A stretch of DNA of 64,000 bases from Proteiniphilum saccharofermentans (GTDB lineage: Bacteria; Bacteroidota; Bacteroidia; Bacteroidales; Dysgonomonadaceae): assembly GCF_900095135.1 (NCBI RefSeq), contig NZ_LT605205.1:372001-436000 (forward strand), read 5' to 3'. The notes under the pieces are model-generated. The model did not search any database. It was given only the letters and a program-made list of their open reading frames with translations, and was not told where the DNA came from. Position numbers and translations under genes: made by a program. This document shows, in pieces, positions 33,439 to 43,054 of this stretch. Numbering within the stretch: the stretch's first letter is position 1; each line of letters opens with the position of its first letter.

Positions 33439-34782
33439 ATGACAACAAGAAGAGAATTTATCAAGAATGTCGCGATCGGCACTGCTGCCATATCTGTCGG
33501 AGGTGTATTACCTGGCTTCAGTGCAAAAAGTTATAACAATATTGTCGGCGCCAATGAAAAAATTAGAATGGGTGCTATCGGGGTAAATTCACGGGGGAAT
33601 GCATTGGCCGGAGGATTTGCAAAGGAGAAAGGCTGCGAGATAGCGTATGTATGCGATGTAGACAAGCGTGCCATGGAAAAATGTATCTCCAACGTGGTAA
33701 AAATTGCAGGTAATACACCAATAGGGGAGAAGGACATCAGAAAATTATTGGAGAAGAAAGATCTTGATGCCGTTATTATTGCAACACCCGAGCACTGGCA
33801 TGCACCCGGTGCACTTATGGCTATGAAAGCAGGAAAACATGTATATCTGGAAAAACCAACCAGTCACAATCCTGCTGAGGACGAAATATTGATGGAGGTA
33901 GTAAAAAAATACAATGTGGTTGCAGGAACAGGTATGCAGCGCAGATCATGGCCCAATGTAATTAAAGCAGTACAGGAAATAAAGGAGGGGGTTATCGGAA
34001 AGGTTTATTTTGGTAAAGCTTGGTATGTAAATAACAGACCTTCCATAGGAACAGGTAAAGTTACTGCTATACCCGATTGGCTGGATTGGGAATTATGGCA
34101 AGGTCCAGCACCGAGAGTATCTGAGTACAAAGACAATTATCTACATTACCATTGGCATTGGTTTTATAATTGGGGAACAGGTGAAGCAGGAAATAATGGA
34201 GTACACTTTCTAGATATTCTCAGATGGGGTATGGATCTTACTTATCCCTCCTATGTAAATTCTTCGGGAGGAAGATATGCTTATCAGGATGACTGGCAGT
34301 TCCCCGATACCCAAGTGGTTAATCTTGAATATGGAGATGACAAATTGATTACATGGGAAGGACGAAGTTGCAATAGTCGAAATATTGAAGAATCTTCGGT
34401 AGGTTGTGCGTTTTACGGAGAGACTGGTACGTTAGTTATTGGTGGAGGAAATGCCTATAAGGTATACGATCTGAAAAACAAGCTGGTAAAAGAAGTAACC
34501 AGTGAAATGTCGTTTAAAGCCGGAGATATCTCGAATCCCACTCAACAACTTGATTCATTCCATTTTTCAAACTTCCTGGATGGTATCAGAAAAGGAACCT
34601 CTTTGAATGCTGATATCAATGTGGGATGTATAAGCACGACCCTAGCCCATTTAGGTAATATTGCCCAGCGCACAAAGACCACGTTCAGGACAAATCCTGT
34701 GAACGGACATATCATCAACAACCGTGCGGCAGGTAAACTCTGGAATAGGAAATACCAAAAAGGCTGGGAAATGAAATTATAA
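33439..34782 (+). CDS. Tat-exported Gfo/Idh/MocA-family oxidoreductase
   Basis: This 447-residue protein begins with a twin-arginine signal (TTRREFIK, residues 2-9, then GTAAISVGG). A Rossmann fold follows (RMGAIGVNSRG), with the family EKP triad (138-140, VYLEKPTSHNP) and a C-terminal sheet domain with WGTGEAGNNGVHFLDILRWG, where the catalytic His/Asp lie. Relatives use bound NAD(P) and oxidise sugars or glycosides; some act by an oxidation-elimination cycle (GH109 and 3-keto-glycoside systems). Folding with the cofactor before export would explain Tat. The substrate is unknown. It converges with the SusD gene of region 4. Confidence 0.88.
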   Translation: MTTRREFIKNVAIGTAAISVGGVLPGFSAKSYNNIVGANEKIRMGAIGVNSRGNALAGGFAKEKGCEIAYVCDVDKRAMEKCISNVVKIAGNTPIGEKDIRKLLEKKDLDAVIIATPEHWHAPGALMAMKAGKHVYLEKPTSHNPAEDEILMEVVKKYNVVAGTGMQRRSWPNVIKAVQEIKEGVIGKVYFGKAWYVNNRPSIGTGKVTAIPDWLDWELWQGPAPRVSEYKDNYLHYHWHWFYNWGTGEAGNNGVHFLDILRWGMDLTYPSYVNSSGGRYAYQDDWQFPDTQVVNLEYGDDKLITWEGRSCNSRNIEESSVGCAFYGETGTLVIGGGNAYKVYDLKNKLVKEVTSEMSFKAGDISNPTQQLDSFHFSNFLDGIRKGTSLNADINVGCISTTLAHLGNIAQRTKTTFRTNPVNGHIINNRAAGKLWNRKYQKGWEMKL

Positions 34783-34810
34783 ACTGTTTTTGAAAATTCT
34801 CTTTTTATTC

Positions 34811-34860
34811 CGCCGGGGAAGTATGTAAAATATGATATATGCTTCCTCCGGCGTTTTTCT
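34811..34860 (+). terminator. Terminator of the oxidoreductase gene
   Basis: CGCCGG-G-GAAG.../CTTCC-T-CCGGCG stem with inner AT pairs and a TTTTTCTTTCTT tail, about 30 bp behind the stop. Confidence 0.8.
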
Positions 34861-35036
34861 TTCTTCCGTTTCCTTCTTCTGTGGGAATAATGTGATTTTC
34901 TTGAACTGGCCAGCCCATAAGGAAATCCCCTCGTGATCATTGATTTGTTTAGCCAATTCACCGATCTTTTTTACTATCGGTGGTGTATATTTCCGTTCCA
35001 GCCTTTTAAAAAAAATTCCTCAAGACAAAGAAAACC

Positions 35037-35077
35037 TTTTTGGGGCATATAACTTTTTACAAGATCTGCCCCAAAAA
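35037..35077. terminator. Terminator at the end of the susCD pair
   Basis: A perfect 11-bp stem TTTTTGGGGCA/TGCCCCAAAAA (35037-35047, 35067-35077) with a 19-nt loop. T-runs on both strands allow it to work in both directions; it stands 6 bp behind the SusD stop. Confidence 0.8.
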
Positions 35078-35083
35078 GAGTCA

Positions 35084-36703
35084 TTATTCCCACCCCGGAT
35101 TTTGTTTTAATTCCGGATTTAAAGTAATTTCTTGTTGGGGTATTGCCCATAGATAGAAATGATCTGGGAAACCTCTCTGATGACGTCCTTGTGTACCGGT
35201 GAATTCTCTCATCCACACCCCATCCAATAAATTTTTGGCAATCCTCCATCTACGGATATCCGAATAACGTTGTCCCTCTCCGCAAAGCTCAATTTTTCTT
35301 TCATGGCGTATCCTTTCACGCATTTGATCTTTATTCAGGCCTGTTGGCAGACCAGGCATGCCAGCTCTGTTGCGTACTGCATTTACAGCATCGTAAACCG
35401 ACTGATCAGGAGATGACAATGCTTCATTTTGTGCTTCTGCATACATCAACATCACATCAGCTAAACGGATAAGTGGGATATTTTGAGGTGTATACAAACG
35501 CAAAGAGTATACAGAACCCGTTTCCACAAATTTCCTCCAAGCATAGCTGCCATTTTGCCAAACAATTTGATAAGAATCGGGAGCACTTGTAACAGGGAAT
35601 CTGTAGGTAAACACTACATCTCCTTTACCGACAAACGTTGACCATGGAACTATAATCGATTGTTGTAAACGAGGGTCTCTATTTTCAAATAATCTCTTGA
35701 CAGATGCTTCGTCATGCCAGTTCTCGGCAACATTAGGATCGAAAGGTTCTCCTTTCGCATTTGTAAAATTGCTGAAATCGAATGGAGCACCGTCTATCAT
35801 TTCGTACGAATTCACTAATTCATTCGTCGGACGTGTATATTGAGAAGCCGATGTAGCATTGGAAGAGGTACTGGCGCCATAGGCCCTATCTGTTTGTATT
35901 CCATGTCCAGCCTCTTCTATATATTGTACGTCAAAAATGACTTCACTGTTGTTATTTCCTGCCACACGGAATAAAGTATGATAATCATCAAGCAATTCAC
36001 GATCGCTTTTTTCCATCAGTTCCTTAAAGTCAGCAGCAGCTTTTGCATACTCTTTAGCCCAGAGGTGGGCTTTGCCACGCATTGCTAATGCTGCCCATTT
36101 GGTGGCACGTCCGATATCAGTGCCTGTATAACTAGCAGGTAATAGTGCATATGCATCAGTCATGTCCTTAACAATGAATTCATATACATCTTTTTCTGTA
36201 TCTCGAGGCTTGTATGCTTCACTGGGATTCATCGGGAAATCATAAATTGGAACGCCTCCAAAATAATCCCATAGTTTAAAATAGAAGTATCCTCTGAAAA
36301 ACTTGCTTTCTCCCAGGCAACGATCTTTAATCTGGCTATCCATTGTAATATCTGGTATATATTTAAGAGCAGTATTTGCCCGGTAAATACCTTTATAAAA
36401 GATACCCCAAGAGTTTAAGAAAAATCCTGCATTTGCGGGGTATGATCCTGTTGTAAGTCCGATATTTAATGAATGGTATGAGATATCTGAGAAATCATCC
36501 ATCATTCCATATATTACGATGTTATTTGTAAATTCTCGATTTGCATGATAAAGGGAGTTAGTTCCCAATATTGCATTTTCTTGAGTTGTCCAAAAACCTC
36601 CTTCTGATAATCCAACCAACGAATTGCGGTTCAAAAAACCATCATCGCAAGAAGATAGAAGACAGATCGATAGCAAGATTAATATTATATTCTGTTTTTT
36701 CAT
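35084..36703 (-). CDS. SusD/RagB family lipoprotein (region 4, pair 1)
   Basis: This 539-residue lipoprotein (LLSSC, C19) has the SusD start DGFLNRNSLVGLSEGGFW, TPR-type helices around ESKFFRGYFYFKLWDYFGGVPI, and the C-terminal RIRHERKIELCGEGQRYSDIRRW ... LWAIPQQEITLNPELKQNPGW. It should bind glycan and close the partner SusC. It begins 12 bp after SusC. Its glycan is unknown. Confidence 0.93.
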   Translation of the reverse strand: MKKQNIILILLSICLLSSCDDGFLNRNSLVGLSEGGFWTTQENAILGTNSLYHANREFTNNIVIYGMMDDFSDISYHSLNIGLTTGSYPANAGFFLNSWGIFYKGIYRANTALKYIPDITMDSQIKDRCLGESKFFRGYFYFKLWDYFGGVPIYDFPMNPSEAYKPRDTEKDVYEFIVKDMTDAYALLPASYTGTDIGRATKWAALAMRGKAHLWAKEYAKAAADFKELMEKSDRELLDDYHTLFRVAGNNNSEVIFDVQYIEEAGHGIQTDRAYGASTSSNATSASQYTRPTNELVNSYEMIDGAPFDFSNFTNAKGEPFDPNVAENWHDEASVKRLFENRDPRLQQSIIVPWSTFVGKGDVVFTYRFPVTSAPDSYQIVWQNGSYAWRKFVETGSVYSLRLYTPQNIPLIRLADVMLMYAEAQNEALSSPDQSVYDAVNAVRNRAGMPGLPTGLNKDQMRERIRHERKIELCGEGQRYSDIRRWRIAKNLLDGVWMREFTGTQGRHQRGFPDHFYLWAIPQQEITLNPELKQNPGWE

Positions 36704-36715
36704 CTCTTTTTTTAT

Positions 36716-39700
36716 TTAAAATGTTAGATTTAAACCAATAACACATTGTTTCATAAGAGGATAATCCATTGAGGTGTTTTCTGGATTATATCCTTCGAAA
36801 CTAGTGAACGTAAAGTAATTTTCAAGATTTGCATAGATTCTTAATCTTTCAATTTGAAATTTCGATATCATTCTTTTAGGTAAAGAATATCCCAGTTGAA
36901 TCGATTTTATCCTGAAATAAGATGTGTCATATAGCCAATAATCACTATAATAAGTGTTAGATGTTCCTGCAATCTGTAGACGCGGATATTTAGTTGATCT
37001 GTTTTCCGGAGTCCAGTGATCTAATACATTAGTCCTTAACAAGAAACCTTCATTTATATTGAAACTATTAATTCCATCCTGCCCCCAATATCCTTTTGAT
37101 CCAGTCACGCCGTGTCCTACAATGCTGAAATCTAACCCTTTGTATGCCGTATTGATATTTATGCCGTAAGTCATTTTTGGAAGGGTTGAATAATCTTTAA
37201 TTACTCTATCTTCTCTATCAAAAACCTTGTCTCCGTTGGTATCTTTATAAAGTATATCACCTGGTTTAGGAGTACCGCCTAGGTCTGTACTAAAGGAATA
37301 TCCTTCTGCTAATAACTGGTCTATTTCCGTCTGATTTTGTATAATGCGATCGAATTCGAGAACATAGAAAGCTCCATAGGGGCTTCCTTCCTTTATGATT
37401 GTTGCTCCGCTTATTGACTCATCGCCATATTTAACGACTTCATTATTTATTGTTGATAAGTTACCATTGATACTATATGAAAAATCTTTTCCAATATTAC
37501 CATAGTAGGTCAATTGCAACTCTACACCCTTATTACTCATTTCTGCAATATTTTGCCAAGGAGCAGTAAGGTTTCCCAATACATATGGTACTGGAATAGT
37601 TGTTAATATGTCATTGGTCGTTTTATTATAATATTCGGCACTTAATGATAACTTATTCTTTAGGAGGACTAAATCTAAACCTATATTTGTCATGGTAGTG
37701 GTTTCCCATTTGATTTTGCTGTTAGACAGTGCAGTAGGAGCAACTCCTTGCTGGAGACTTCCTCCGAATGGATATTTTAAAGAATTGTATATAGCTTGAT
37801 AAGCATAATCCCCAATTCTATTATTACCAAGTTTACCCCAAGATCCCCTTATTTTAAAATCATCGAAAATAGTTTTCAAAAATTGAGCAAAGGATTCCTC
37901 TGAAACTCTCCAACCAGCCGAGAAAGAAGGAAAAAAGCCCCACCTGTTATCTTTTGAGAATCTAGAAGAACCATCGTACCGACTATTCGCTTCGAATAAG
38001 TATTTGCCTTTATAATCATAGTTAATGCGTCCGAAGTAAGATCTGAGAGCATCGTCGGTTCCTGAACCTTCTATGGAACTCATAAGCACACCAGCGTCCA
38101 TTATGTATATAGCATCGTCTCCTAAAATATCTTCCTTGGTGGCATTAAATTTATCCATACGGTTATATTGTTGGTCAAAACCCACCAGAGCAGCAAAATT
38201 ATGCTCTTTATTCAAAGAATAATTAAAGCGTAATAATGTATTCACAATAGTTGTATAATTCCTCTGGCTACCATTAAATAATTTATCTTCATTCAGACCT
38301 CCAGACTCTTCTGTTTCTGTTTGAAAATTCCAGACGGTATACGGTCTGTAATATTCCCAATTACGCCTATTATCGAAATTAAACCCGAAGCTGCTTTCCC
38401 ATTCCATATATTTCAGGAATTTTATCTTTTTGTAGACCTTTAATCCTAACTTTTGTCTTTCATAATTTCCACGTATATTATCTACGTATGCACGTGGATT
38501 CTTTCCTATAGCTAAACCCGGAAACATTTCTCTTCCATAGCGGCCATCCTCGGATTTTGGTATTACCCCAGGGGTTGTATTTTTTATTAGATTAAAAAAT
38601 TGAATTACATCGATAGGATCTCTATCAGACCATGACCCGAATACATTTCCACCTATATCAAGCCAGTTATTGACCTTGGAGTCTGCACTTAATCGGAAAG
38701 AATATTTTTTATATCCTGAGTTATCTATAATACCTTTATTGTCAAGGTAACCAGCAGATAATGAGAAGTTATTTTTGTTATTCCCTCCTCTAATTGTTAG
38801 ATTATGTTCAGTAAGAACAGAAGTGTTGAGCATTTCGTCATACCAGTTGGTATTTGGATAAAGCGGATTTCCTTTTGCTGATTCCAGCCTCCATTCTTCG
38901 ATTAAGTTATTTGGAAACTGTTCACGACCATACGCTGCATTTACCATCTCCATATGAGTTGCCATATCGGAGATGAATTCGATATTATTAGCAGCATTTT
39001 GCCAACCAACATATCCATTGTAGGTGACATTTACTTTCTCTTCTGAACCTCTCTTAGTAGTAACAAGGATAACTCCGTTAGCGGCACGCGAACCATATAT
39101 TGCAGAAGAAGCGGCGTCTTTAAGAACTGACACGCTCTCCACATCGTTCGGATTAACATCATTCAGTGCACCTGGTACCCCGTCAATTATTACTAAAGGT
39201 GAAGAGTCGTTCATTGTTCCTCTACCCCTTACCATGATATTTACATTTTCAGCTCCAGGGGTTCCCGATAGTTGTGAAATATTAAGTCCAGCACTTAAAC
39301 CAGTTAATGCCGAAGAAAGATTTAGTGTTGGACGACTAGTCATTGCCTCGTCAAACTTTACGGCTGAAACAGCTCCTGTCAGGTTTTGTTTTTTCATTGT
39401 ACCATAACCGACAATAACAACTTCGTCAATGCCTAAAATACTTTCAGACAATAGAATGTAATACTCCGTTTTAGAGTCTATTACAATCTCTTTGTCTTCA
39501 AAGCCTACGTATGAAACCACTAAGTTGCTTCCTTCAGCTACATCTAAGGTAAACAGACCATTTATGTCTGTAATGGTACCATTCGTTGTCCCTTTTTCTA
39601 CAATATTCACTCCTATAAGAGGTTCCCCGGAATCATCCGTAACACTCCCTTTTATTCTCTTCTTTTGATGAGAAACCAGTGGATTAGTCTGGGCGGAGTT

Positions 39701-39814
39701 ATTATTTTCCATGTCATAGGAACCATGTGCAGATGCAACAAATCCGGATAATCCAAAAAAGACACAACACACAAATACAACTGTTCGTAAAATACATTTT
39801 TTACACTCTTTCAT
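36716..39814 (-). CDS. SusC/RagA TonB-dependent transporter (region 4, pair 1)
   Basis: This 1032-residue outer-membrane importer has a signal peptide (VFVCCVFFGLSGFVASAHG), an extra about 20-residue Asn/Gln-rich segment, a regulatory domain (KRIKGSVTDDSGEPLIGVNIVEKG), the TonB box area (GIDEVVIVGYGTMKKQ), a plug (VMVRGRGTMNDSSPLVIIDG-like, AIYGSRAANGVILVTTKRG) and a barrel ending VIGLNLTF. It lies downstream of the heparinase-fold gene with 380 bp between. Confidence 0.94.
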   Translation of the reverse strand: MKECKKCILRTVVFVCCVFFGLSGFVASAHGSYDMENNNSAQTNPLVSHQKKRIKGSVTDDSGEPLIGVNIVEKGTTNGTITDINGLFTLDVAEGSNLVVSYVGFEDKEIVIDSKTEYYILLSESILGIDEVVIVGYGTMKKQNLTGAVSAVKFDEAMTSRPTLNLSSALTGLSAGLNISQLSGTPGAENVNIMVRGRGTMNDSSPLVIIDGVPGALNDVNPNDVESVSVLKDAASSAIYGSRAANGVILVTTKRGSEEKVNVTYNGYVGWQNAANNIEFISDMATHMEMVNAAYGREQFPNNLIEEWRLESAKGNPLYPNTNWYDEMLNTSVLTEHNLTIRGGNNKNNFSLSAGYLDNKGIIDNSGYKKYSFRLSADSKVNNWLDIGGNVFGSWSDRDPIDVIQFFNLIKNTTPGVIPKSEDGRYGREMFPGLAIGKNPRAYVDNIRGNYERQKLGLKVYKKIKFLKYMEWESSFGFNFDNRRNWEYYRPYTVWNFQTETEESGGLNEDKLFNGSQRNYTTIVNTLLRFNYSLNKEHNFAALVGFDQQYNRMDKFNATKEDILGDDAIYIMDAGVLMSSIEGSGTDDALRSYFGRINYDYKGKYLFEANSRYDGSSRFSKDNRWGFFPSFSAGWRVSEESFAQFLKTIFDDFKIRGSWGKLGNNRIGDYAYQAIYNSLKYPFGGSLQQGVAPTALSNSKIKWETTTMTNIGLDLVLLKNKLSLSAEYYNKTTNDILTTIPVPYVLGNLTAPWQNIAEMSNKGVELQLTYYGNIGKDFSYSINGNLSTINNEVVKYGDESISGATIIKEGSPYGAFYVLEFDRIIQNQTEIDQLLAEGYSFSTDLGGTPKPGDILYKDTNGDKVFDREDRVIKDYSTLPKMTYGININTAYKGLDFSIVGHGVTGSKGYWGQDGINSFNINEGFLLRTNVLDHWTPENRSTKYPRLQIAGTSNTYYSDYWLYDTSYFRIKSIQLGYSLPKRMISKFQIERLRIYANLENYFTFTSFEGYNPENTSMDYPLMKQCVIGLNLTF

Positions 39815-40194
39815 GTCTCAAGCTTTAATGATTACACATTCTTTTAATAAGCGATAAATATCAATGATATCAGTAACATAAATAATCTCAATCTTACACT
39901 TATATTGTGATAGTTACGATATATTACATTGCAAATTGAATATAATCTTGCTCTATTTATCTTTATTTCTATGCTCTTTACAATATTATTATAAATTATA
40001 TAATAAAAGTATCGATTTTTTATCCTCAATTATCTGTATTCACGTAAAACCATCCTCAAAATACGTAGGATTATAAATTATCCCCAAAATTCAGTTATAA
40101 TGCTTAAAATATGAAGATTGAAGTCATATAGGGTTTGGTTTGTTAAGTTCTATGAAATAAAATATTAAATAGTCTGTAAGTACATTTTTATTTT
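39815..40194 (-). promoter_or_regulatory. 380-bp AT-rich gap before SusC
   Basis: No ORF of note and no TAnnTTTG box in the right place were found. It holds the word TTCAGTTATAA (40090-40100), which is also the left half of a 14-bp palindrome at 45686-45699 in front of the aldo/keto reductase. It should contain the promoter of the susCD pair, but I could not point to it. Confidence 0.35.
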
Positions 40195-42948
40195 TCAATG
40201 ATTATTATAAGACCTGCCAGGTGAAATATAGTACAAACCCTTGGATGCACTAAAGAAACAAGTATTCTTTCCCTGTTCAACTTTGAAATTAAGATTTATG
40301 TTCTTGTCCGGACTATATATATTCCAGAATCCCGGTTTCAAATCTGTAAGTAGAATCTGATATTCAGAATCATCTGACACAGTCATTGAAAAAGGAGATT
40401 GAATTAGTTGAGAACCGGAACTCATACACAAAATCCGATCAGAAAGACGGAGAATATATTTGTCATTGTCTTCCTGTAAATTTATGGGTAATGGGGGAGT
40501 GTCATCTGAAGTCATTTGAAAAATGGTCAGAAAACGATGGCGTTTTTCCTCATTTTCTGGAAAAAATATAATTTGATATCCATTGGCCTCAGGCGAGTCG
40601 GAGGAAATCCGATCCATAGTTCCTAGAATATTTTCCGGATCTTTTCTGTGTGATATTTCCAACTTTAAGTTTTCAGGCAAAGGACGCAACATCTTAACAT
40701 GGGTTTTACCAACAACTCCTTTCTTTTGGTTTCGGAGAACTATACTTGAATCGGACAAAAAAGGTTTCTCCAATGTGTTTATTTTCCAGAATTTGTCGAA
40801 CTCAGCTTTGGACGTACTAATATCATCTGATAGTATGATTACTGCAGGAGTGTCGTCTCTGTCCAAGTTGAAGAAACAAAAACTGCGGGTATAATTACTG
40901 ACTTTGCTCGTGTATGCACCTGTTAAATCAACTTTAAAACAGCTATATAAGGGTTTTTGTAAGGATGGGCCAAAGTCAGAATAAATCACCCTCCCATTAT
41001 CAAACCAAGGATCCGACATTACTTCTTGAGGTGTTTCCGGAACCCTTTGATTAAATTTTGTTCCCCCATCATTCTTGGCTCTGCGATAAATTTCTTCTTT
41101 AGGGTCAATAACCAGCATCATACTGTGTGCAATAGACCTTTTATTAAAATTATAATCATAAGGAATTCCATAAGCAACGTAGAGTCCAAGATCACAGATC
41201 TGTAACCCGCGGTAATACAGTTGAATTGCTCCCGCATCAGCATGTTGATGATTCCCAAAATGATACCCTCCTCCCTTTATTTCTGCAACAACATCGTTAC
41301 TGTTGTCGTTCATATTCCAACCTGTTCGGGCAATTAACCCACCCAAAACAGACCCAAAGTCAATAGATAAGGGTAGGGAAGAAATGTCATACTCAGGTTC
41401 AAGGTCAGGGTCATTTAGTAACAAAAACAAAACAGGATTATCTGGAAGACCTCCCTGACGTTCAAACTCGGCTTTTATGATCGGATCATTTGCATATGAG
41501 TAATCTAATAGCATCGTTTGAGGGTTCTTCCAATAAACACCACTTTTGGAAAACATGTCTCCGTCACGTAGCATCTCTCCATCAGGGAGTCGCATATATA
41601 ACCAATAGTTTGTTAAACCCATGATGTTGTCATCAAAAACACGCATACCCGCCATTCGATAAAAGAGCCATGCAGCATGCATTTCCCATCCGTGTCTATA
41701 TGCCCCGTAATCTACTCCTTGACTATGGCGAGGAGACTGATATTCAAAAGATCTCATAGGTACTAATTCTTCTAGAATAAGATAGGAGGTATAACGATAT
41801 GGTTCCGGATCTTCATCATAAATAGCGATACTCATAGCCAGAAGATCTCTATTAACTTGTGCTTCACTTGCATGACCGCTAACAATGCTTTCTTTGAATG
41901 GAGGCCATCCGATTTCCATATTATCAGCGAGCCGCATCATTTCGGAATATAGAATCTTTCTATCCCCTTCATGAATGATGTCATAACACCAGTCATAAAC
42001 AAGGGCTGTTGTGTAGATGGCTCTTCCTATATCCCTCGTTATATCCCCCGATTTTACATTTCCAAATTCGAGAACGGATAAATAATCGAGTATTAGTCTT
42101 ACGGCTTCGTTTCCTATCTTGAGATTCCCAGTCATGAGATAATAAAAAGCTTTTTCCTGTACAACCCTTTCTAACACTGGATTCTGGGCTATTTCCCTTG
42201 TTGGATTAAATTCAAAAGGAAAAGGAATTAATACTTTTTCTTTTAGGTTCTTCCAAACTGAGAGATTTTCTCCTTTAGTTAACCTCTTTTGTATGACAGG
42301 TAATATATCTTTATCTACCCAAAGTCGGGGTCTGCTTGTCGGCGGGACAATTTTAGGATGATAATTTGCTACTCCTGGAGGAATTGTCAACGGAATATAA
42401 CTTTCTATTTCAACAGCACCTAATAAAATACCTTTTGGTAGCCAAACTTTTAATACTTGTTTTCCCCCTTTCAGTTGAAAGCGTCCTAATGAGTGGTTCG
42501 TATAATTATATTCATCAGATATTATTCGCTTTGTGATACGTTCATTGTCTATCTGAATTTTGGCAAAACGGGTCTCTACTTTACTCCCAACTTCTATTTC
42601 TTCATCTCTTATGACAGAAGTGCTTATCGTATAAATACCCGACATGGGAATTTCTATATGAAATATTGCATCCGGATCAGTATCTGTTTGATCATGTACT
42701 TTTTCTACAACATCATCTTTTAATATCACCCAGTTTAAATGGAGGTCGCTCTCTCTTTTTACTATCTTTGTGGTTTTATTATTAATCTTTGCTTTGGAAA
42801 CGTCTAATACAGATATATAACCATTTTTCTTTGATGATTCACTTGCTAAGGGGAAAGAAGATTGCGCAAGAATATCGATGCTAAGTGAGCTAAAAACAAT
42901 ATAAGTTATTAAACAATACAGGATATAGTTCTTAAGCATTCCTTTCAT
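40195..42948 (-). CDS. Heparinase II/III-fold protein A (putative polysaccharide lyase)
   Basis: This 917-residue exported protein has a signal peptide, an N-terminal beta-sandwich (about 45-185), a DUF4962/heparinase N-type alpha-barrel opening with PTSRPRLWVDKDILP, and a C-terminal heparinase II/III sheet domain. Residue positions counted from the longer frame are: H365 in SGHASEAQ, Y420 in QGVDYGAYR, and H573/H575 in HFGNHQHADAG. These fit the His/Tyr active site of (alpha/alpha) toroid lyases, which break uronate-containing chains by beta-elimination. The exact PL family and substrate cannot be told. The ATG at 42948 is chosen because the longer frame begins with TTG. It has a paralogue at 45.8-48.5 kb. 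Confidence 0.8.
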   Translation of the reverse strand: MKGMLKNYILYCLITYIVFSSLSIDILAQSSFPLASESSKKNGYISVLDVSKAKINNKTTKIVKRESDLHLNWVILKDDVVEKVHDQTDTDPDAIFHIEIPMSGIYTISTSVIRDEEIEVGSKVETRFAKIQIDNERITKRIISDEYNYTNHSLGRFQLKGGKQVLKVWLPKGILLGAVEIESYIPLTIPPGVANYHPKIVPPTSRPRLWVDKDILPVIQKRLTKGENLSVWKNLKEKVLIPFPFEFNPTREIAQNPVLERVVQEKAFYYLMTGNLKIGNEAVRLILDYLSVLEFGNVKSGDITRDIGRAIYTTALVYDWCYDIIHEGDRKILYSEMMRLADNMEIGWPPFKESIVSGHASEAQVNRDLLAMSIAIYDEDPEPYRYTSYLILEELVPMRSFEYQSPRHSQGVDYGAYRHGWEMHAAWLFYRMAGMRVFDDNIMGLTNYWLYMRLPDGEMLRDGDMFSKSGVYWKNPQTMLLDYSYANDPIIKAEFERQGGLPDNPVLFLLLNDPDLEPEYDISSLPLSIDFGSVLGGLIARTGWNMNDNSNDVVAEIKGGGYHFGNHQHADAGAIQLYYRGLQICDLGLYVAYGIPYDYNFNKRSIAHSMMLVIDPKEEIYRRAKNDGGTKFNQRVPETPQEVMSDPWFDNGRVIYSDFGPSLQKPLYSCFKVDLTGAYTSKVSNYTRSFCFFNLDRDDTPAVIILSDDISTSKAEFDKFWKINTLEKPFLSDSSIVLRNQKKGVVGKTHVKMLRPLPENLKLEISHRKDPENILGTMDRISSDSPEANGYQIIFFPENEEKRHRFLTIFQMTSDDTPPLPINLQEDNDKYILRLSDRILCMSSGSQLIQSPFSMTVSDDSEYQILLTDLKPGFWNIYSPDKNINLNFKVEQGKNTCFFSASKGLYYISPGRSYNNH

Positions 42949-42963
42949 ATTCTTTGATGCTGG

Positions 42964-42971
42964 CAAAATTA
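42964..42971 (-). promoter_or_regulatory. -7 box before heparinase-fold protein A
   Basis: The minus strand reads TAATTTTG, 16 bp before the chosen ATG; the mRNA would have a very short leader. Confidence 0.4.
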
Positions 42972-43054
42972 AACAATACTTATTACTTTGGATATTTCTA
43001 CCAAAGTCAATTATAAATAATTATTATATTAATTATCAATGAATTACATTTAAC

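Noticed and set aside
34542-34961. Minus-strand frame of 139 codons
   Set aside because: It lies opposite the end of the oxidoreductase gene and its terminator, and is basic and low-complexity; no family was recognised.
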